Positions 1 through 9,012 are shown, numbered from the stretch's first letter. The stretch is DNA of 64,000 nt from CAIWHR01 sp963708855 (GCA_963708855.1 CAVPUM010000011.1:1-64000), one strand, 5' to 3'. The notes: generated by a model from the letters alone, not told the origin. Made by a program: numbers and translations.

Positions 1-1736
1 ACGGCCCGCGCGGAAGTGTGATCGTCGACTGCGACGCAGCCGGCGGCGGGCAGATGGCGCTCGATCGTCGAGCGGTCGCGCACGCCCAGCGCGCTGCCGG
101 TGACGAAGTAGAAGCGATCCTCGGCGAGCCGCGTGATCGTTACGTCAGCCTCGATCCCGCCGCGCTCGTTGCAAAGCTGCGTGTAGACGATGGTGCCGGT
201 CGGACGATCAACGTCGTTGCAGGCGAGCTTCTGCAGCAGCGCGAGCGCGCCGGGTCCGCGCAGCTCGTACTTGGAAAACGAGCTCATGTCGATCAGCGCG
301 ACGCGCTCGCGCACCGCGCGATGCTCGGCGCCGATCGCGTCGAACGCCGGGCCGCGCTCGAACGACGGCATCTCGATCGCCGGCGTTCCCGGCGGCGCGA
401 ACCAGTTGGGCCGTTCCCAGCCGAACTTGTTGCCGTGGACGGCCCCGGCGGCCTTCAACACGGCGTGCAGCGGGCTGCGCCGCGCGTCGCGGCCGGCATC
501 GGCCTCGTGCGCAGGCCACGCGATGTGATAGTAGCGGCCGTAGCTTTCGACGGCCCGCGCGTACATGAACGCCTTGACCGAGTGGGGGGCGCCGAAGCGG
601 CGCACGTCGAATGGCCAGAGATCCATTCCCGGATCGCCGTCGACGATCCAGTTCGCCATCACCCACCCGGCGCCGCCGGAGGCGGCGATGCCGGACGTGA
701 AACCGCAGCAGAGGTAGAAGTTGTCGAGCTCGGGCGAGAGGCCGATGATCGGCTCGCCGTCGGCGGTGATCGGGATCGGTCCGTTGATCATCTGCCGGAT
801 GCCGACCTCGTTCAGCGCCGGGATCCGCGCGGAGGCCGCCTCGGCAATCGGCGCGAAGCGCTCGAAATCCGGCTGCAGCAGCTCCGGACCGAAATCCTTC
901 CGGATGCCGTCGGTCCCCCACGGCGGCGTGTTCGTCTCCCAGCCGCCGACCGCGAGCGCGCCGGGTTCGGGCTTCACGTAGAAGTTGCCGTCGGGGTCGC
1001 GCAGCGTCGGCAGCCCGGCAGGAACCCGGTCGGTCTTCTCGGTGACGAAGTACTGGTGCTCCACCGCGCAGGCCGGCACGCGCGTCCCGGCCATCGCCGC
1101 GATCTCGCGGCCCCACATGCCGGTCGCGTTGATCACGCACTCGGTCGCAATGTCCCCCGCGTCGGTGACGACCGTCGTCACGCGCCGTCCGGAACGCTTC
1201 AGCCCGGTCACCCGCACGCCCTGCGCGATTGCGATGCCGCCGGCGCGCGCTCCGGCCGCATAGGCGTTGGTGAGGCTCGTCGGGTCGACGTAACCATCTC
1301 CCGCGATCCACGCGGCGCCCACCACGCCCTTCGCATCCAGCAGCGGGAACAGGTCGCGGGCCTCTCGTGGCGACACCAGGTCGACGCGGAAGCCGAAGCC
1401 TTTCGCCATCGTCGCCGAGCGCTTGAGCTCCTGCCAGCGTTCCGGCGACGAGGCCAGGCGCAGGCTGCCCACACCCTGCCAGCCCGTGGCCTGTCCGGTT
1501 TCGGCTTCGAGTCTGCCGTACAGTTCGGCGCCGTAACGCATGATTCGCGTCAGGTTGCTGCTGCTGCGGAGCTGGCCGACCAGTCCCGCCGCGTGCCACG
1601 TCGCGCCGTGCGTGAGCTGCAGGCGTTCCAGCAGCAGCACGTCCCGGACCCCGCGCTGCGCGAGGTGGTAGGCGATGCTGCAACCGATGACGCCGCCGCC
1701 GATGATGACGATGCGGCTCTGCTGGGGCAAGGGCAT
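1..1736 (-). CDS. FAD-dependent dimethylglycine/sarcosine dehydrogenase-like protein (3' end cut by window)
   Basis: Probably oxidatively demethylates an N-methylated amine such as dimethylglycine or sarcosine, passing the methyl group to tetrahydrofolate. Reading the minus strand from the ATG at 1736 gives an open frame to the window edge (about 578 codons). The N-terminus has a Rossmann FAD motif, IVIIGGGVIGCSIAYHL (residues 9-25), followed by ATWHAAGLVGQL, typical of the DMGDH/SARDH family. The C-terminal part seen here reads like the GcvT folate-binding domain, with DMSSFSKYELRGPGA. The family usually runs to about 800 residues, so roughly 200 are missing. It diverges from an MttB-like methyltransferase, which fits quaternary or tertiary amine breakdown. 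The exact substrate cannot be read from sequence. The start has no clear ribosome binding site. Confidence 0.85.
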   Translation of the reverse strand, partial: MPLPQQSRIVIIGGGVIGCSIAYHLAQRGVRDVLLLERLQLTHGATWHAAGLVGQLRSSSNLTRIMRYGAELYGRLEAETGQATGWQGVGSLRLASSPERWQELKRSATMAKGFGFRVDLVSPREARDLFPLLDAKGVVGAAWIAGDGYVDPTSLTNAYAAGARAGGIAIAQGVRVTGLKRSGRRVTTVVTDAGDIATECVINATGMWGREIAAMAGTRVPACAVEHQYFVTEKTDRVPAGLPTLRDPDGNFYVKPEPGALAVGGWETNTPPWGTDGIRKDFGPELLQPDFERFAPIAEAASARIPALNEVGIRQMINGPIPITADGEPIIGLSPELDNFYLCCGFTSGIAASGGAGWVMANWIVDGDPGMDLWPFDVRRFGAPHSVKAFMYARAVESYGRYYHIAWPAHEADAGRDARRSPLHAVLKAAGAVHGNKFGWERPNWFAPPGTPAIEMPSFERGPAFDAIGAEHRAVRERVALIDMSSFSKYELRGPGALALLQKLACNDVDRPTGTIVYTQLCNERGGIEADVTITRLAEDRFYFVTGSALGVRDRSTIERHLPAAGCVAVDDHTSARA

Positions 1737-1890
1737 AGGAGCGCGAATCTAGCACAAAGGAGGTCGGCGTTCGCACGTGAACGGCGGCGCGAATGGCGTT
1801 GCCGCGCAAAGCGGCGTCGCATGTGGATCAGCCGCCCGGCGGGCCGCCCACCATACTCGGGCGATGCCCCCACCCGGCGCAGGAGAGACC

Positions 1891-3459
1891 ATGGACGAGC
1901 CGCAGGCAGCTTCGCCCCGTACCCATCGCGCCGGCGGGCGAGAAGCCAAGCGGGCCGCGCGTTCGGCGCGCGCCGGCGTATCGATGCCCTACATCACGCG
2001 CAAGGTCGGCGTGTACGAAGTGCTGGACGAGGAGGGCCTCGCGACGATCGAGCGCAACGCGGACATCATCCTCGCGGAGATCGGCATCGAGTACCGCGAC
2101 GACCCGGAAGCGCTGTCCGTCTGGAAAGCCGCCGGCGCCGACATCGACGGCGAGCGCGTGCGCTGCCCGCCCGGGATGTGCCGCAGCATCGTCCAGGCGA
2201 GCGCGCCGCGCGAGTTCGTGCAGCACGCGCGCAATCCCGCGCGCAGCGTCCCGATCGGCGGCAAGCACACGGTTTTCGCGCCGTCGTACGGGTCGCCGTT
2301 CGTGCGCAACCTCGACGAGGGCCGCCGCTACGCGACCATCGAGGACTTCCGCAATTTCGTCAAGCTCGCGTACATGGCGCCGTCGCTGCATCACTCGGGC
2401 GGCACGATCTGCGAGCCGGTCGACCTGCCCGTGAACAAGCGGCACTTCGACATGGTGTACAGCCACATGAAGTACAGCGACAAGCCGTTCATGGGCTCGG
2501 TGACGCACCCGGAGCGCGCGCAGGACTCGGTGGAGATGGCGAAGATCCTGTTCGGCGACGCCTACAACGATCCGGTCACCGGCAAACCCAGGACGGTGAT
2601 CATCAACCTCATCAATGCCAACTCGCCGATGACCTTCGACGCCACGATGCTCGGCGCCGCGAAGGCCTACGCGCGCGCCAATCAGGCGACCATCATCACG
2701 CCGTTCATCCTCGCCGGCGCGATGTCGCCGGTCACGGTGGCCGGCACCGCGGCGCAGACGCTGGCCGAGGCGCTGTCAGGCATGGCGTTCGTCCAGCTGG
2801 TGGCGCCGGGGGCGCCGGTGGTGCTCGGCAGCTTCGCGTCGTCGATCTCCATGCAGTCCGGCGCGCCGACCTTCGGCACGCCCGAGCCGGCGCTGGTCCT
2901 GTACGCGATGGCGGCGCTCGCGCGCCGTCTCGGCGTTCCGTTCCGGTCGGGCGGTGCATTGTGCGGCTCGAAAATCGCCGACGCCCAGGCCGCCTACGAG
3001 TCGGCGAACACGCTCGTCCCGACGTGCCTCGCGGGCGTCAACTTCGTCCTGCACACTGCCGGCTGGCTGGAGGGCGGGCTCGCGATGGGCTACGAGAAAT
3101 TCGTGATGGACGTCGATCAGGCCGGCATGATGCACACGCTGCTCGCGGGCATCGACCTGTCGGAAAACGGCCAGGCGATGGACGCGATCCGCGAAGTCGG
3201 CCCCGGCAAGCACTTTCTCGGCTGCGCGCACACGCAGGCCAATTTCGAGACGGCGTTCTACCGTTCGCCCATCGCCGACAACAACAGCTACGAGCAATGG
3301 GAGGCCGAAGGCAGCCAGGATCTTGCGCAGCGCGCCAACGCGAGCTGGAAGAGGCAGCTCGCGAGCTACGAAGCTCCGCCGCTCGATCCCGCGGTCGACG
3401 AGGCGCTGCTCGACTACGTCAACCGGCGCAAGGCGTCGTTTCCTGACTCGAAGTTCTGA
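1891..3459 (+). CDS. MttB-family (non-pyrrolysine) trimethylamine/betaine methyltransferase
   Basis: Predicted to move a methyl group from a quaternary amine to a corrinoid protein. The family includes pyrrolysine-dependent MttB and pyrrolysine-free enzymes such as glycine betaine:corrinoid methyltransferase MtgB. The 522-aa product has the family landmarks SGGTICEPVDLPVNKRHFD, GSVTHPERAQDSV and a C-terminal VNRRKASFPDSKF. There is no in-frame TAG, so it belongs to the pyrrolysine-free branch. The ATG at 1891 follows CAGGAGAG and is preferred; ATGs at 1864 and 1984 are also in frame. It is divergent from the DMGDH-like gene. No corrinoid protein gene is visible, so the partner must lie elsewhere, or the enzyme works differently. 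Its last 47 codons are duplicated near 6.8 kb. Confidence 0.88.
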   Translation: MDEPQAASPRTHRAGGREAKRAARSARAGVSMPYITRKVGVYEVLDEEGLATIERNADIILAEIGIEYRDDPEALSVWKAAGADIDGERVRCPPGMCRSIVQASAPREFVQHARNPARSVPIGGKHTVFAPSYGSPFVRNLDEGRRYATIEDFRNFVKLAYMAPSLHHSGGTICEPVDLPVNKRHFDMVYSHMKYSDKPFMGSVTHPERAQDSVEMAKILFGDAYNDPVTGKPRTVIINLINANSPMTFDATMLGAAKAYARANQATIITPFILAGAMSPVTVAGTAAQTLAEALSGMAFVQLVAPGAPVVLGSFASSISMQSGAPTFGTPEPALVLYAMAALARRLGVPFRSGGALCGSKIADAQAAYESANTLVPTCLAGVNFVLHTAGWLEGGLAMGYEKFVMDVDQAGMMHTLLAGIDLSENGQAMDAIREVGPGKHFLGCAHTQANFETAFYRSPIADNNSYEQWEAEGSQDLAQRANASWKRQLASYEAPPLDPAVDEALLDYVNRRKASFPDSKF

Positions 3460-3586
3460 TTGCTCAGCGACCGCGGTCGACGCCGCTAACGTCGACAAAT
3501 GGCGGCAGACGCAACTGAGCAAGTCGCGTCGGCAAGGCAGCACGTGATCTTCCTCGGTTGAATCCGTGCACAAGACGTCAAGGCGC

Positions 3587-4867
3587 TCATCCGAAGGCGA
3601 GGTTGGGCAGCCACAGCACAACCCCAGGGAGGAAGAGGAGAACTGCGATCAGGGCGCAAATGGCGGCGATGAACGGGATCGATTCGATCGAGTACTCCTC
3701 GATCGATACGTCCATCAGAGCGCAGACGGCGAACATGGCCGAGCCGCTTGGCCAGGTCATGCCTCCCAGCGTGACGATGCTCATCATCAGGATGCCGAAA
3801 TGTACCGGGTCCATCCCGACCTTGACGACGATCGGCACGAAGATCGGGGTGAGCAGCAGGACCATGACAGTAGAGTCGAGCGCGAGCCCCGCGATCAGCA
3901 GGAATATCAGTATCACCAGCACGATCATGGCGGGATCGGTGATGCCCGCCAGCATCCACTTGGCGAGGTTCTGCGGCACCTGCAGGTAGATGGTGGCGAA
4001 ACCCACCATGCCGCTCATCAGGATGATGAGCATGATCAGACCGACGTCCGAGGAGGCGTGCGCGAAGGCCCGCCAGACCTTTGCCAGCGTCAGTTCGCGA
4101 TGCGCGGCGAAGCCGACGGCAAGCGCATAGACCACGGCGAAGGAGCCGACCTCCGAGGGTGTGAACACCCCGCCACGGATGGCGAACACCAGCGCGACCG
4201 GGAACATGATCGCCCATTTCGCTTCCCAGGTCGCGCGGGCCAATGCGCCGACTGTGGGTTTGGTGCTGTTGGCGACTACGTAGCGGCGCTGCTTTGCGAT
4301 GGCGTAGGCCGTGGCCATCAGAACCAACATCATCAACAGGCCGGGGATGATGCCCGCCATGAACAGCCTGCCGATCGAGACGTTGCCGACATAGCCGTAG
4401 AGGATCAGTCCGATCGAGGGCGGGATGGTCGCCGTGATCAGCGAGCCGACGGCGATGGCGGCGGCCGAATAGCCCTTGCCGTAGCCCTTGGCGATCATTG
4501 CGGGTCCCAGGATGCGCGCCTCCATGGCCGCGTCCGCGACGGCAGAGCCCGACACGCCACCCATCAGGGTAGAGAGCAGGATCGCGACCTGCGCCAAGCC
4601 GCCCGATATCCAGCCGACCGCCACCATCGAAACCTTCAGCAGGCGGTCGGTGATGCCGCTCTCGTTCATGAGATGGCCCGCGAGCACGAAGAACGGCACG
4701 GCGAGCAGCGGGAAACTCTGGCTCATCGAGGCGATCTTCTGCACGCCGACCGACAGCGGCATGCCTCCTTCGAGGATGAAGAAGACGAAGCCGGCAATGC
4801 CGGTAGCGAAGGCCACCGGCATGCCCACCACCATGAGCACCACGAACACAATGGAGATCAGTAGCAC
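3587..4867 (-). CDS. dctM: TRAP transporter large permease, DctM family
   Basis: Forms the main membrane channel of a TRAP transporter, using a sodium or proton gradient to import an organic acid. The product is about 426 aa, nearly all hydrophobic helices, starting VLLISIVFVVLMVVGMPVAF and containing the family pattern ATIPPSIGLILYGY. The frame is open upstream to an ATG at 4990, but that extension would translate a hairpin-rich intergenic element and is not DctM-like. The GTG at 4867 (VLLISIV) is therefore chosen, although its ribosome binding site is weak. It is last in dctP-dctQ-dctM on the minus strand and convergent with the MttB-like gene. The substrate is unknown; the setting suggests a carboxylate or betaine-type compound. 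Confidence 0.87.
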   Translation of the reverse strand: MLLISIVFVVLMVVGMPVAFATGIAGFVFFILEGGMPLSVGVQKIASMSQSFPLLAVPFFVLAGHLMNESGITDRLLKVSMVAVGWISGGLAQVAILLSTLMGGVSGSAVADAAMEARILGPAMIAKGYGKGYSAAAIAVGSLITATIPPSIGLILYGYVGNVSIGRLFMAGIIPGLLMMLVLMATAYAIAKQRRYVVANSTKPTVGALARATWEAKWAIMFPVALVFAIRGGVFTPSEVGSFAVVYALAVGFAAHRELTLAKVWRAFAHASSDVGLIMLIILMSGMVGFATIYLQVPQNLAKWMLAGITDPAMIVLVILIFLLIAGLALDSTVMVLLLTPIFVPIVVKVGMDPVHFGILMMSIVTLGGMTWPSGSAMFAVCALMDVSIEEYSIESIPFIAAICALIAVLLFLPGVVLWLPNLAFG

Positions 4868-4889
4868 GTCAGTTCCGAAGGGCCGACCG

Positions 4890-5014
4890 GAGGAACTGAC
4901 CCGCCCCCTCGGGGAGTGGCGAACACCAGGCCAAAGGCCGCAGGACAGGCGAAGGCTGGTCCCGCGCAGCGGGATGCGGCTCTGCCGCACAAAGCGAGCG
5001 TGGGGGCAGTTTCA
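4890..5014. repeat. Hairpin-rich intergenic element between dctQ and dctM
   Basis: This 125-base gap is full of short inverted repeats, such as CCCGCGCAGCGGG and CCCCCTCGGGG. On the minus strand it starts with AAACTGCCCCCACGCTCGC and ends near a CCCCGAGGGGG core. From memory it resembles dispersed REP-like elements common between genes in Comamonadaceae. Only one copy is in this window, so repetition cannot be shown here. It may modulate dctM expression relative to dctQ. Confidence 0.45.
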
Positions 5015-5016
5015 TG

Positions 5017-5535
5017 CTAGAGCTCAAGCGCCGCCGGGGCGGGCTTGTCGATCGCAGTCCTGCTGTAGACCAGCGCGCCCTGCCTGCGCCGCCGGAAGGC
5101 GTTGACCATATTGTTGACCAGCGAAGCGCCGAGCAGTGCGCAACCCACCGGCACCGCGGCGGTCACCCACCCATAGGAGAGCGTGCTGTCGCCGAACGTG
5201 CGCTCGATGTTGAGCAGAGTGAGCTCGTATCCCTTGAAGGCCAGAACGGCGAGGAAGGCCAACACGATCACCGAACAGGCCAGCTCCACCCAGAGGTGGT
5301 ACTTGTAGGGAAGGTACTTGACCGGCACTTCCATGCCGAGATGCGTCTTCTCGCGCATCGCCTTGTCCGCGCCGAGGAAGCACACCCAGATGAAGAGGAG
5401 CTGCGCCAAGTCCACTGACCAGACCAGTGGGTAACCGAAGAAGCGCATGATCGACGCGACGAAGACCAGGCCGGTGATGATGGCGAGCAATACGACGCAG
5501 ATCGCAAGCTCGATCTGCCCGAGGCGCTTGAGCAT
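5017..5535 (-). CDS. dctQ: TRAP transporter small permease, DctQ family
   Basis: Small membrane subunit that partners with DctM. The 172-aa product has four hydrophobic helices, beginning LAICVVLLAIITGLVFVASI, then VDLAQLLFIWVCFLGAD and two helices toward the C-terminus. The first cytoplasmic loop after helix 2 has the family-typical AMREKTHLGMEV. The start ATG at 5535 follows AGAGGA at good spacing; the longer open frame to 5706 has no domain support. The gene sits 70 bases after dctP and 149 bases before dctM, consistent with one transcript. Confidence 0.87.
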   Translation of the reverse strand: MLKRLGQIELAICVVLLAIITGLVFVASIMRFFGYPLVWSVDLAQLLFIWVCFLGADKAMREKTHLGMEVPVKYLPYKYHLWVELACSVIVLAFLAVLAFKGYELTLLNIERTFGDSTLSYGWVTAAVPVGCALLGASLVNNMVNAFRRRRQGALVYSRTAIDKPAPAALEL

Positions 5536-5605
5536 GGCGACAATCCTCTGCGCGCGGAACCAGCCGGAGCGGGCCCCGCGCGACCGTGTTGATCGTTGAG
5601 GAAAG

Positions 5606-6574
5606 CTACTTGGCAATCGCCTGAAGCTTGTCCCGCAGGTCGCCGTAGCCGAGCTTGTCGTAGACGCCTGCAGTCGCGTTCCTGAACGGGGCCACGTCGA
5701 TCTCATCGATCGTCATGCCGGCCGCCTTCAGGCTCTTCTCGATCTCTGCCAGCTTGTCGCGCGTGCCGTAGGATGCCACGTCCCCGGCCTTCAGCGCTTC
5801 CTCGCGCAGGATCTTCTGCTGGTCGGCCGGAAGCGAGCTGAACCATTTGGCGCTCGTCACCAGGCCGGTGATCAGGCTGATATGACCGGTCTTGGTCACG
5901 TACTTCGTGACCTCGAAGAGCTTCGAGTTGTAGCCGGCCGGCAACTGCACCTCGACCGAATCGATCACCTTCTGCTCGAGTGCCGAATAGACTTCGGCAT
6001 AGGGCATCGGCGTCGCCGTGGCGCCCATCGCGTTGATCGTCGAGAGCCAGACCGGCGAGCCGATCGTGCGCATGCGATTGCCCTTGAGGTCCGCGGGCGT
6101 CCGCACTGCTTTGGCGGTCCACAGGTGCCGCTCGCCCTGCCACCAGTTGAAGGAAAGGACCTGATGGCCGGAAGCCTTGCTCAGCTTGCCTACCCACTCC
6201 TCGAACATGCCCGACGTCACCACCTTGCGGATGCCGTCGTAGCCCGAGGCGAGATAGGGCGCGCCGAGCACGCCGAACTCCTTGACGAAGTTGGCGAGGC
6301 GGCCGCCATCGACCACCACGGCAACGGGCGCGCCGGCACGGGCCTGCTCCAGCACGTCCTCGTCGGAGCCGAGCTGCGAGTTGGGGAACAGCTTGACCTC
6401 GATTGCGCCGTTCGTGCGCTTGGCCACCGCGTCGCGGAAGCTCTCCAACCCCTTGTAAAGGGGATCAGCGGGTGTCAGCGCCGTGTTGATGCTCAGAGTG
6501 GTGGCCGCAACAGCGACGCCGCTCAACAGAACTACGGCAGACGCTGCCGCCGTGCGCAGTACGGTCTTGAACAT
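5606..6574 (-). CDS. dctP: TRAP transporter periplasmic substrate-binding protein, DctP family
   Basis: Periplasmic receptor that captures the substrate for the DctQM permease. The 322-aa product begins with a clear signal peptide (TAAASAVVLLSGVAVAAT). Family features include GLESFRDAVAKRTNGAIEV, FPNSQLGSDEDVLEQ and the substrate-anchoring region LKGNRMRTIGSPVWLSTINA, where an arginine normally binds the carboxylate. A strong GGAGGAAAG ribosome binding site precedes the ATG at 6574. A possible -10 (TAGAAT) lies about 70 bases upstream with a poor -35. It is the first gene of the dctPQM cluster. Confidence 0.9.
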   Translation of the reverse strand: MFKTVLRTAAASAVVLLSGVAVAATTLSINTALTPADPLYKGLESFRDAVAKRTNGAIEVKLFPNSQLGSDEDVLEQARAGAPVAVVVDGGRLANFVKEFGVLGAPYLASGYDGIRKVVTSGMFEEWVGKLSKASGHQVLSFNWWQGERHLWTAKAVRTPADLKGNRMRTIGSPVWLSTINAMGATATPMPYAEVYSALEQKVIDSVEVQLPAGYNSKLFEVTKYVTKTGHISLITGLVTSAKWFSSLPADQQKILREEALKAGDVASYGTRDKLAEIEKSLKAAGMTIDEIDVAPFRNATAGVYDKLGYGDLRDKLQAIAK

Positions 6575-6702
6575 GTCTTTCCTCCATTCGCAGGGGGGGT
6601 TTGCGACACCCGACTCACAGGGTGGATCAGGTGGAACTCCTCTTGCATTCTAGAGCAGTTTGTTGAAAAGCGGATCAATTTGAAGCCCAGCGCATCGTAA
6701 GT

Positions 6703-6715
6703 TGGTTGACTACCA
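6703..6715. promoter_or_regulatory. Short dyad upstream of dctP, possible GntR-type operator
   Basis: TGGTTGACTACCA is a perfect inverted repeat (TGGT, five bases, ACCA). FadR-type GntR regulators, which often control TRAP clusters, bind similar TGGT...ACCA dyads. It lies about 130 bases upstream of the dctP start, above the likely promoter, and no regulator gene is adjacent. Assignment is inference from pattern only. Confidence 0.3.
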
Positions 6716-6763
6716 GGCGAGGCGCTGATCGAACTCGCAGGACGGTGCCGGCTGGGTCCGGGG

Positions 6764-6907
6764 ATCGATCTCGCGCAGCGCGCCAACGCGAGCCGGAAGA
6801 AGCAGCTCGCGAGCTACGAAGCCCCGCCGCTCGATCCCGCGGTCGAGGAGGCGCTACTCGATTACATGAACCGGCGCAAGGCGTCGTTCCCCGATTCGAA
6901 GTTCTGA
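6764..6907 (+). pseudogene. 3' remnant of a second mttB-like gene
   Basis: These 144 bases reproduce the last 47 codons of the MttB-like gene at 3.3-3.46 kb, ending in the same stop and the same ASFPDSKF tail. By hand alignment about 12 of 141 bases differ, and seven of the differences are silent. The copy therefore looks like the tail of a diverged, once-functional paralogue rather than a fresh duplication. Nothing MttB-like remains upstream; the homology stops at about 6764, where the dctP leader begins. The TRAP cluster thus lies exactly between the intact gene and this remnant. Confidence 0.75.
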
Positions 6908-7411
6908 TCGCCGGGAGAGCATGGTCAGGCGCGTTACCATCGCCAGCCTCCCGAGCCGGCCCCGTGACCGTCGACGCCGTTCCCGGCGCCGCAGCCTCCT
7001 ATCCGGGCTGCGGCGGGGAGTTCGCCGGCCCGGTCCACCGGTTCAGCGACGTTCCCGCCGCGCCCGTCCAACCGCCGCTCCCGGAGTCCGACAGGAACCT
7101 GGTGATGCACGTCGAGCTTCCCATACCGCAATTCCTCTATCGCATCCAGCCCACGCGTCCCGGCATGCTCAGCGACGGGCCGACCGAGCACGAGGCGTCG
7201 ATCCTTCGTCGGGCGACCCCTCGGTGCCGGGTGCATCGCGTGCCGAACCCCGCCGGTGCCGCGCAGGCATTCTGCCCACAGTTCGGTCAGCATCATCAGC
7301 GAGTGCGGGAAAGCGCTCGCTCTGACCGCACGCGCTGTACCCGGGCGCCAAGCGGCGCTGTCAAGACGGCCAGCGATTCGGCGGCGATGAACGTCCGCCG
7401 GTTCGTCGGGC
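6908..7411. other. Gene-fragment region between the mttB remnant and the SYLF gene
   Basis: No intact gene was found. Two weak gene relics are visible. On the plus strand, 7105 to about 7206 encodes PTRPGMLSDGPTEHEASIL, which resembles the N-terminal half of YciI-family proteins and then loses similarity. On the minus strand near 7350-7420 a short frame reads NRRTFIAAESLAVLTAPLGA, like the leader of an ABC-type substrate-binding protein, and soon runs into stops. The rest shows nothing recognisable. Confidence 0.4.
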
Positions 7412-8134
7412 TTACCGCGCCGAGCTCGTCCTCTCACTGGAAGCGGCGCGACGCAGCTCGGCAATCAGCCGATCCGCTCCATCGTTGCGCGCGGTTGCCC
7501 GCATGAGGATATCCGGAGGCAACACCGCCATCCCATAGTACGTCCGGTTCCAGTTGTCGGCTACGTCGATCACGCTGCCCTCGAGATTGAGGCCGCCATA
7601 GAGTCCCTTGGAGCGACTGAAGGCGACGAGGTCGGTGGTGACGTCACTGTTTGCGCCGGCCCCGACCGGGCCCGCGGCGACGCTTACGTCTCCGCCTAGC
7701 TTGACCGAGGTTGCCAGCAACGAGTTCATGCCCTTCTCGGTCATTACCAGCGTCACCGTTTCCGACACGGAGACACCAGCCTGAAAGCCGACGCTCGCTG
7801 CGCCGACGTTATAGAACGCCGGGCCGGCCCAGCGGCCCGTCTGGGTGTCGCGTGCGAGCAGGACGGCGCGACCGCCCGATCCACCGAAGATCCAACCCGC
7901 CTTGACCACTGTCGGTGCGATCAGTACGCCTTTGGCGCGCACGATGTGCTGCTGCATCCAGGTCATGTCGGGATCGCGCATGAAATTGTTGAACGTCACC
8001 TCGGACGCGTTCACGAGTTCCTGTTGCTCGGATTGCGCCAATGCATGCCCACTTGCAGCGACGACCGATGCAACCGTGAGCAAACCCAGCCATCGTCGTG
8101 TGGCCCTTCGCGTGGTGTCGGTATAGGAAGCCAT
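7412..8134 (-). CDS. SYLF-domain (YSC84-type) lipid-binding secreted protein
   Basis: SYLF domains bind phosphoinositides in eukaryotes; the bacterial role is unclear but is often linked to envelope stress. The 240-aa product has an N-terminal signal peptide (WLGLLTVASVVAASGHALAQ) followed by the full SYLF domain. Visible family features are KGVLIAPTVVKAGWIFGGSGG, TGRWAGPAFYNVGAASVGFQAG and SRSKGLYGGLNLEGSVI. The ATG at 8134 has a strong AAAGGAG site. It is probably exported to the periplasm. A member of the recurrent dyad lies about 145 bases upstream. Confidence 0.88.
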   Translation of the reverse strand: MASYTDTTRRATRRWLGLLTVASVVAASGHALAQSEQQELVNASEVTFNNFMRDPDMTWMQQHIVRAKGVLIAPTVVKAGWIFGGSGGRAVLLARDTQTGRWAGPAFYNVGAASVGFQAGVSVSETVTLVMTEKGMNSLLATSVKLGGDVSVAAGPVGAGANSDVTTDLVAFSRSKGLYGGLNLEGSVIDVADNWNRTYYGMAVLPPDILMRATARNDGADRLIAELRRAASSERTSSAR

Positions 8135-8552
8135 GCTGTACTCCTTTCCTGGTTAACCGGGATGCGCGCAACCTGTACACGAACGTCCAAACCGGACGCG
8201 GTGGACGCGGTCGAAACGCGCGATAACAGGATCGCTCGCCTGAACCGGTTCGTGCTGTCGGCGAGCGACCCATGCTGTTGTAGGAAACGGCCGGCAATGC
8301 GCCGTGGGGCATCCCCATGCCGGAAATGCGTGGCCGCTCACCGGCTCAACGAACCATTCGTCGTCCGGCGGACCGGCGACGTCCTACGCGGACGGAAGTT
8401 CCCGCCTACGTCGGCTTCAGGTCCTGTCCGAGTGCGGCGGACGCGATGGCCGTGGATGATGGGCGCGTGGCAGTGGATCGGACATAGGGTTCAATGCCCT
8501 GCCGCCCCATTCCACGCGAGTGTGGAATGGCCAACGACACAAAGGAGCCAAG
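8135..8552. other. Divergent intergenic region between SYLF and BON genes
   Basis: A 418-base gap holding the outward-facing control regions of two stress-type genes. The only structured element noticed is the dyad at 8279-8296. No clear -10/-35 pair and no small gene with a convincing start were seen. Confidence 0.5.
8279..8296. promoter_or_regulatory. Candidate 18-base dyad operator (site 1, weak)
   Basis: TGTAGGAAACGGCCGGCA matches 14 of 18 bases of the best site (14160-14177). The left arm is intact and the right arm degenerate. It lies between divergent SYLF and BON genes. The match could be chance on its own; its value is as part of the recurring set. Confidence 0.35.
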
Positions 8553-8948
8553 ATGATGAAGGCACGCAATCGGATGGCACCACTGGCAATTCTCGTCGTC
8601 GGCGCGACGCTGGCGAGCGCCGGGTGCAGCGACCGCTATCCCACGGAGACCACCAGCCAGAAGGTGGAGCGCAATGCGGAGAAGGTCGCCGCCGCGACGG
8701 ATCGTGCGACGTCGCAGGCCGCAAACGCGGTCGAAGACGCCGCCATTACCGCCAAGGTGAAGTCGGCGATTATCGCCGAGCCGGGGCTGAGTGCTCTGCG
8801 CATCGATGTCGACACGAAGGACGGCGTCGTGACGATGTCCGGTGTGGTGGAGAACTCGACGCTGAAGGAGCGCGCGACACAGATTGCGCAGCAAGTCAGC
8901 GGTGTGCAGTCGGTAATCGATAATCTCGCCGTGAAGTCGACGGGGTGA
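8553..8948 (+). CDS. BON-domain lipoprotein
   Basis: Envelope protein with a BON domain, a fold found in OsmY-type proteins that bind membranes and help during osmotic or envelope stress. The 131-aa product has a lipoprotein-like leader ending ATLASAGC, with Ser rather than Leu three residues before the Cys, so lipidation is likely but not certain. The mature part carries the BON domain from AITAKVKSAIIAEPGL through VVTMSGVVENSTLKERA. An AAAGGAG site precedes ATGs at 8553 and 8556; either could be used. A short tandem duplication covers its stop codon and a hairpin terminator follows. Confidence 0.87.
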   Translation: MMKARNRMAPLAILVVGATLASAGCSDRYPTETTSQKVERNAEKVAAATDRATSQAANAVEDAAITAKVKSAIIAEPGLSALRIDVDTKDGVVTMSGVVENSTLKERATQIAQQVSGVQSVIDNLAVKSTG

Positions 8949-8976
8949 CCCTCTCGCCGTGAAGTCGACGGGCTGA
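8924..8976 (+). repeat. 28-base tandem duplication across the BON gene stop
   Basis: Two near-identical units starting TCTCGCCGTGAAGTCGACGG lie head to tail with a 28-base period, differing by one base (G versus C) near the stop codon. The first unit encodes the last residues and stop of the BON gene, and the second is untranslated. It probably arose by local slippage. Confidence 0.8.
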
Positions 8977-9012
8977 CGCCCGCAAGTGGACGATCGCGCG
9001 ATCGATCGTCGG

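Noticed and set aside
18..3446. Very long plus-strand open frame of 1,142 codons
   Set aside because: It runs antisense to the DMGDH-like gene and then out of frame through the MttB-like gene. It has no family features, is Arg/Ala rich, and is explained by the high GC content.
1891..3459. Pyrrolysine-type MttB with an in-frame TAG
   Set aside because: The frame has no internal TAG, so the protein belongs to the pyrrolysine-free branch.
4868..4990. 41-residue N-terminal extension of DctM
   Set aside because: It translates the hairpin-rich intergenic element and is not conserved in DctM proteins; the GTG at 4867 is preferred.
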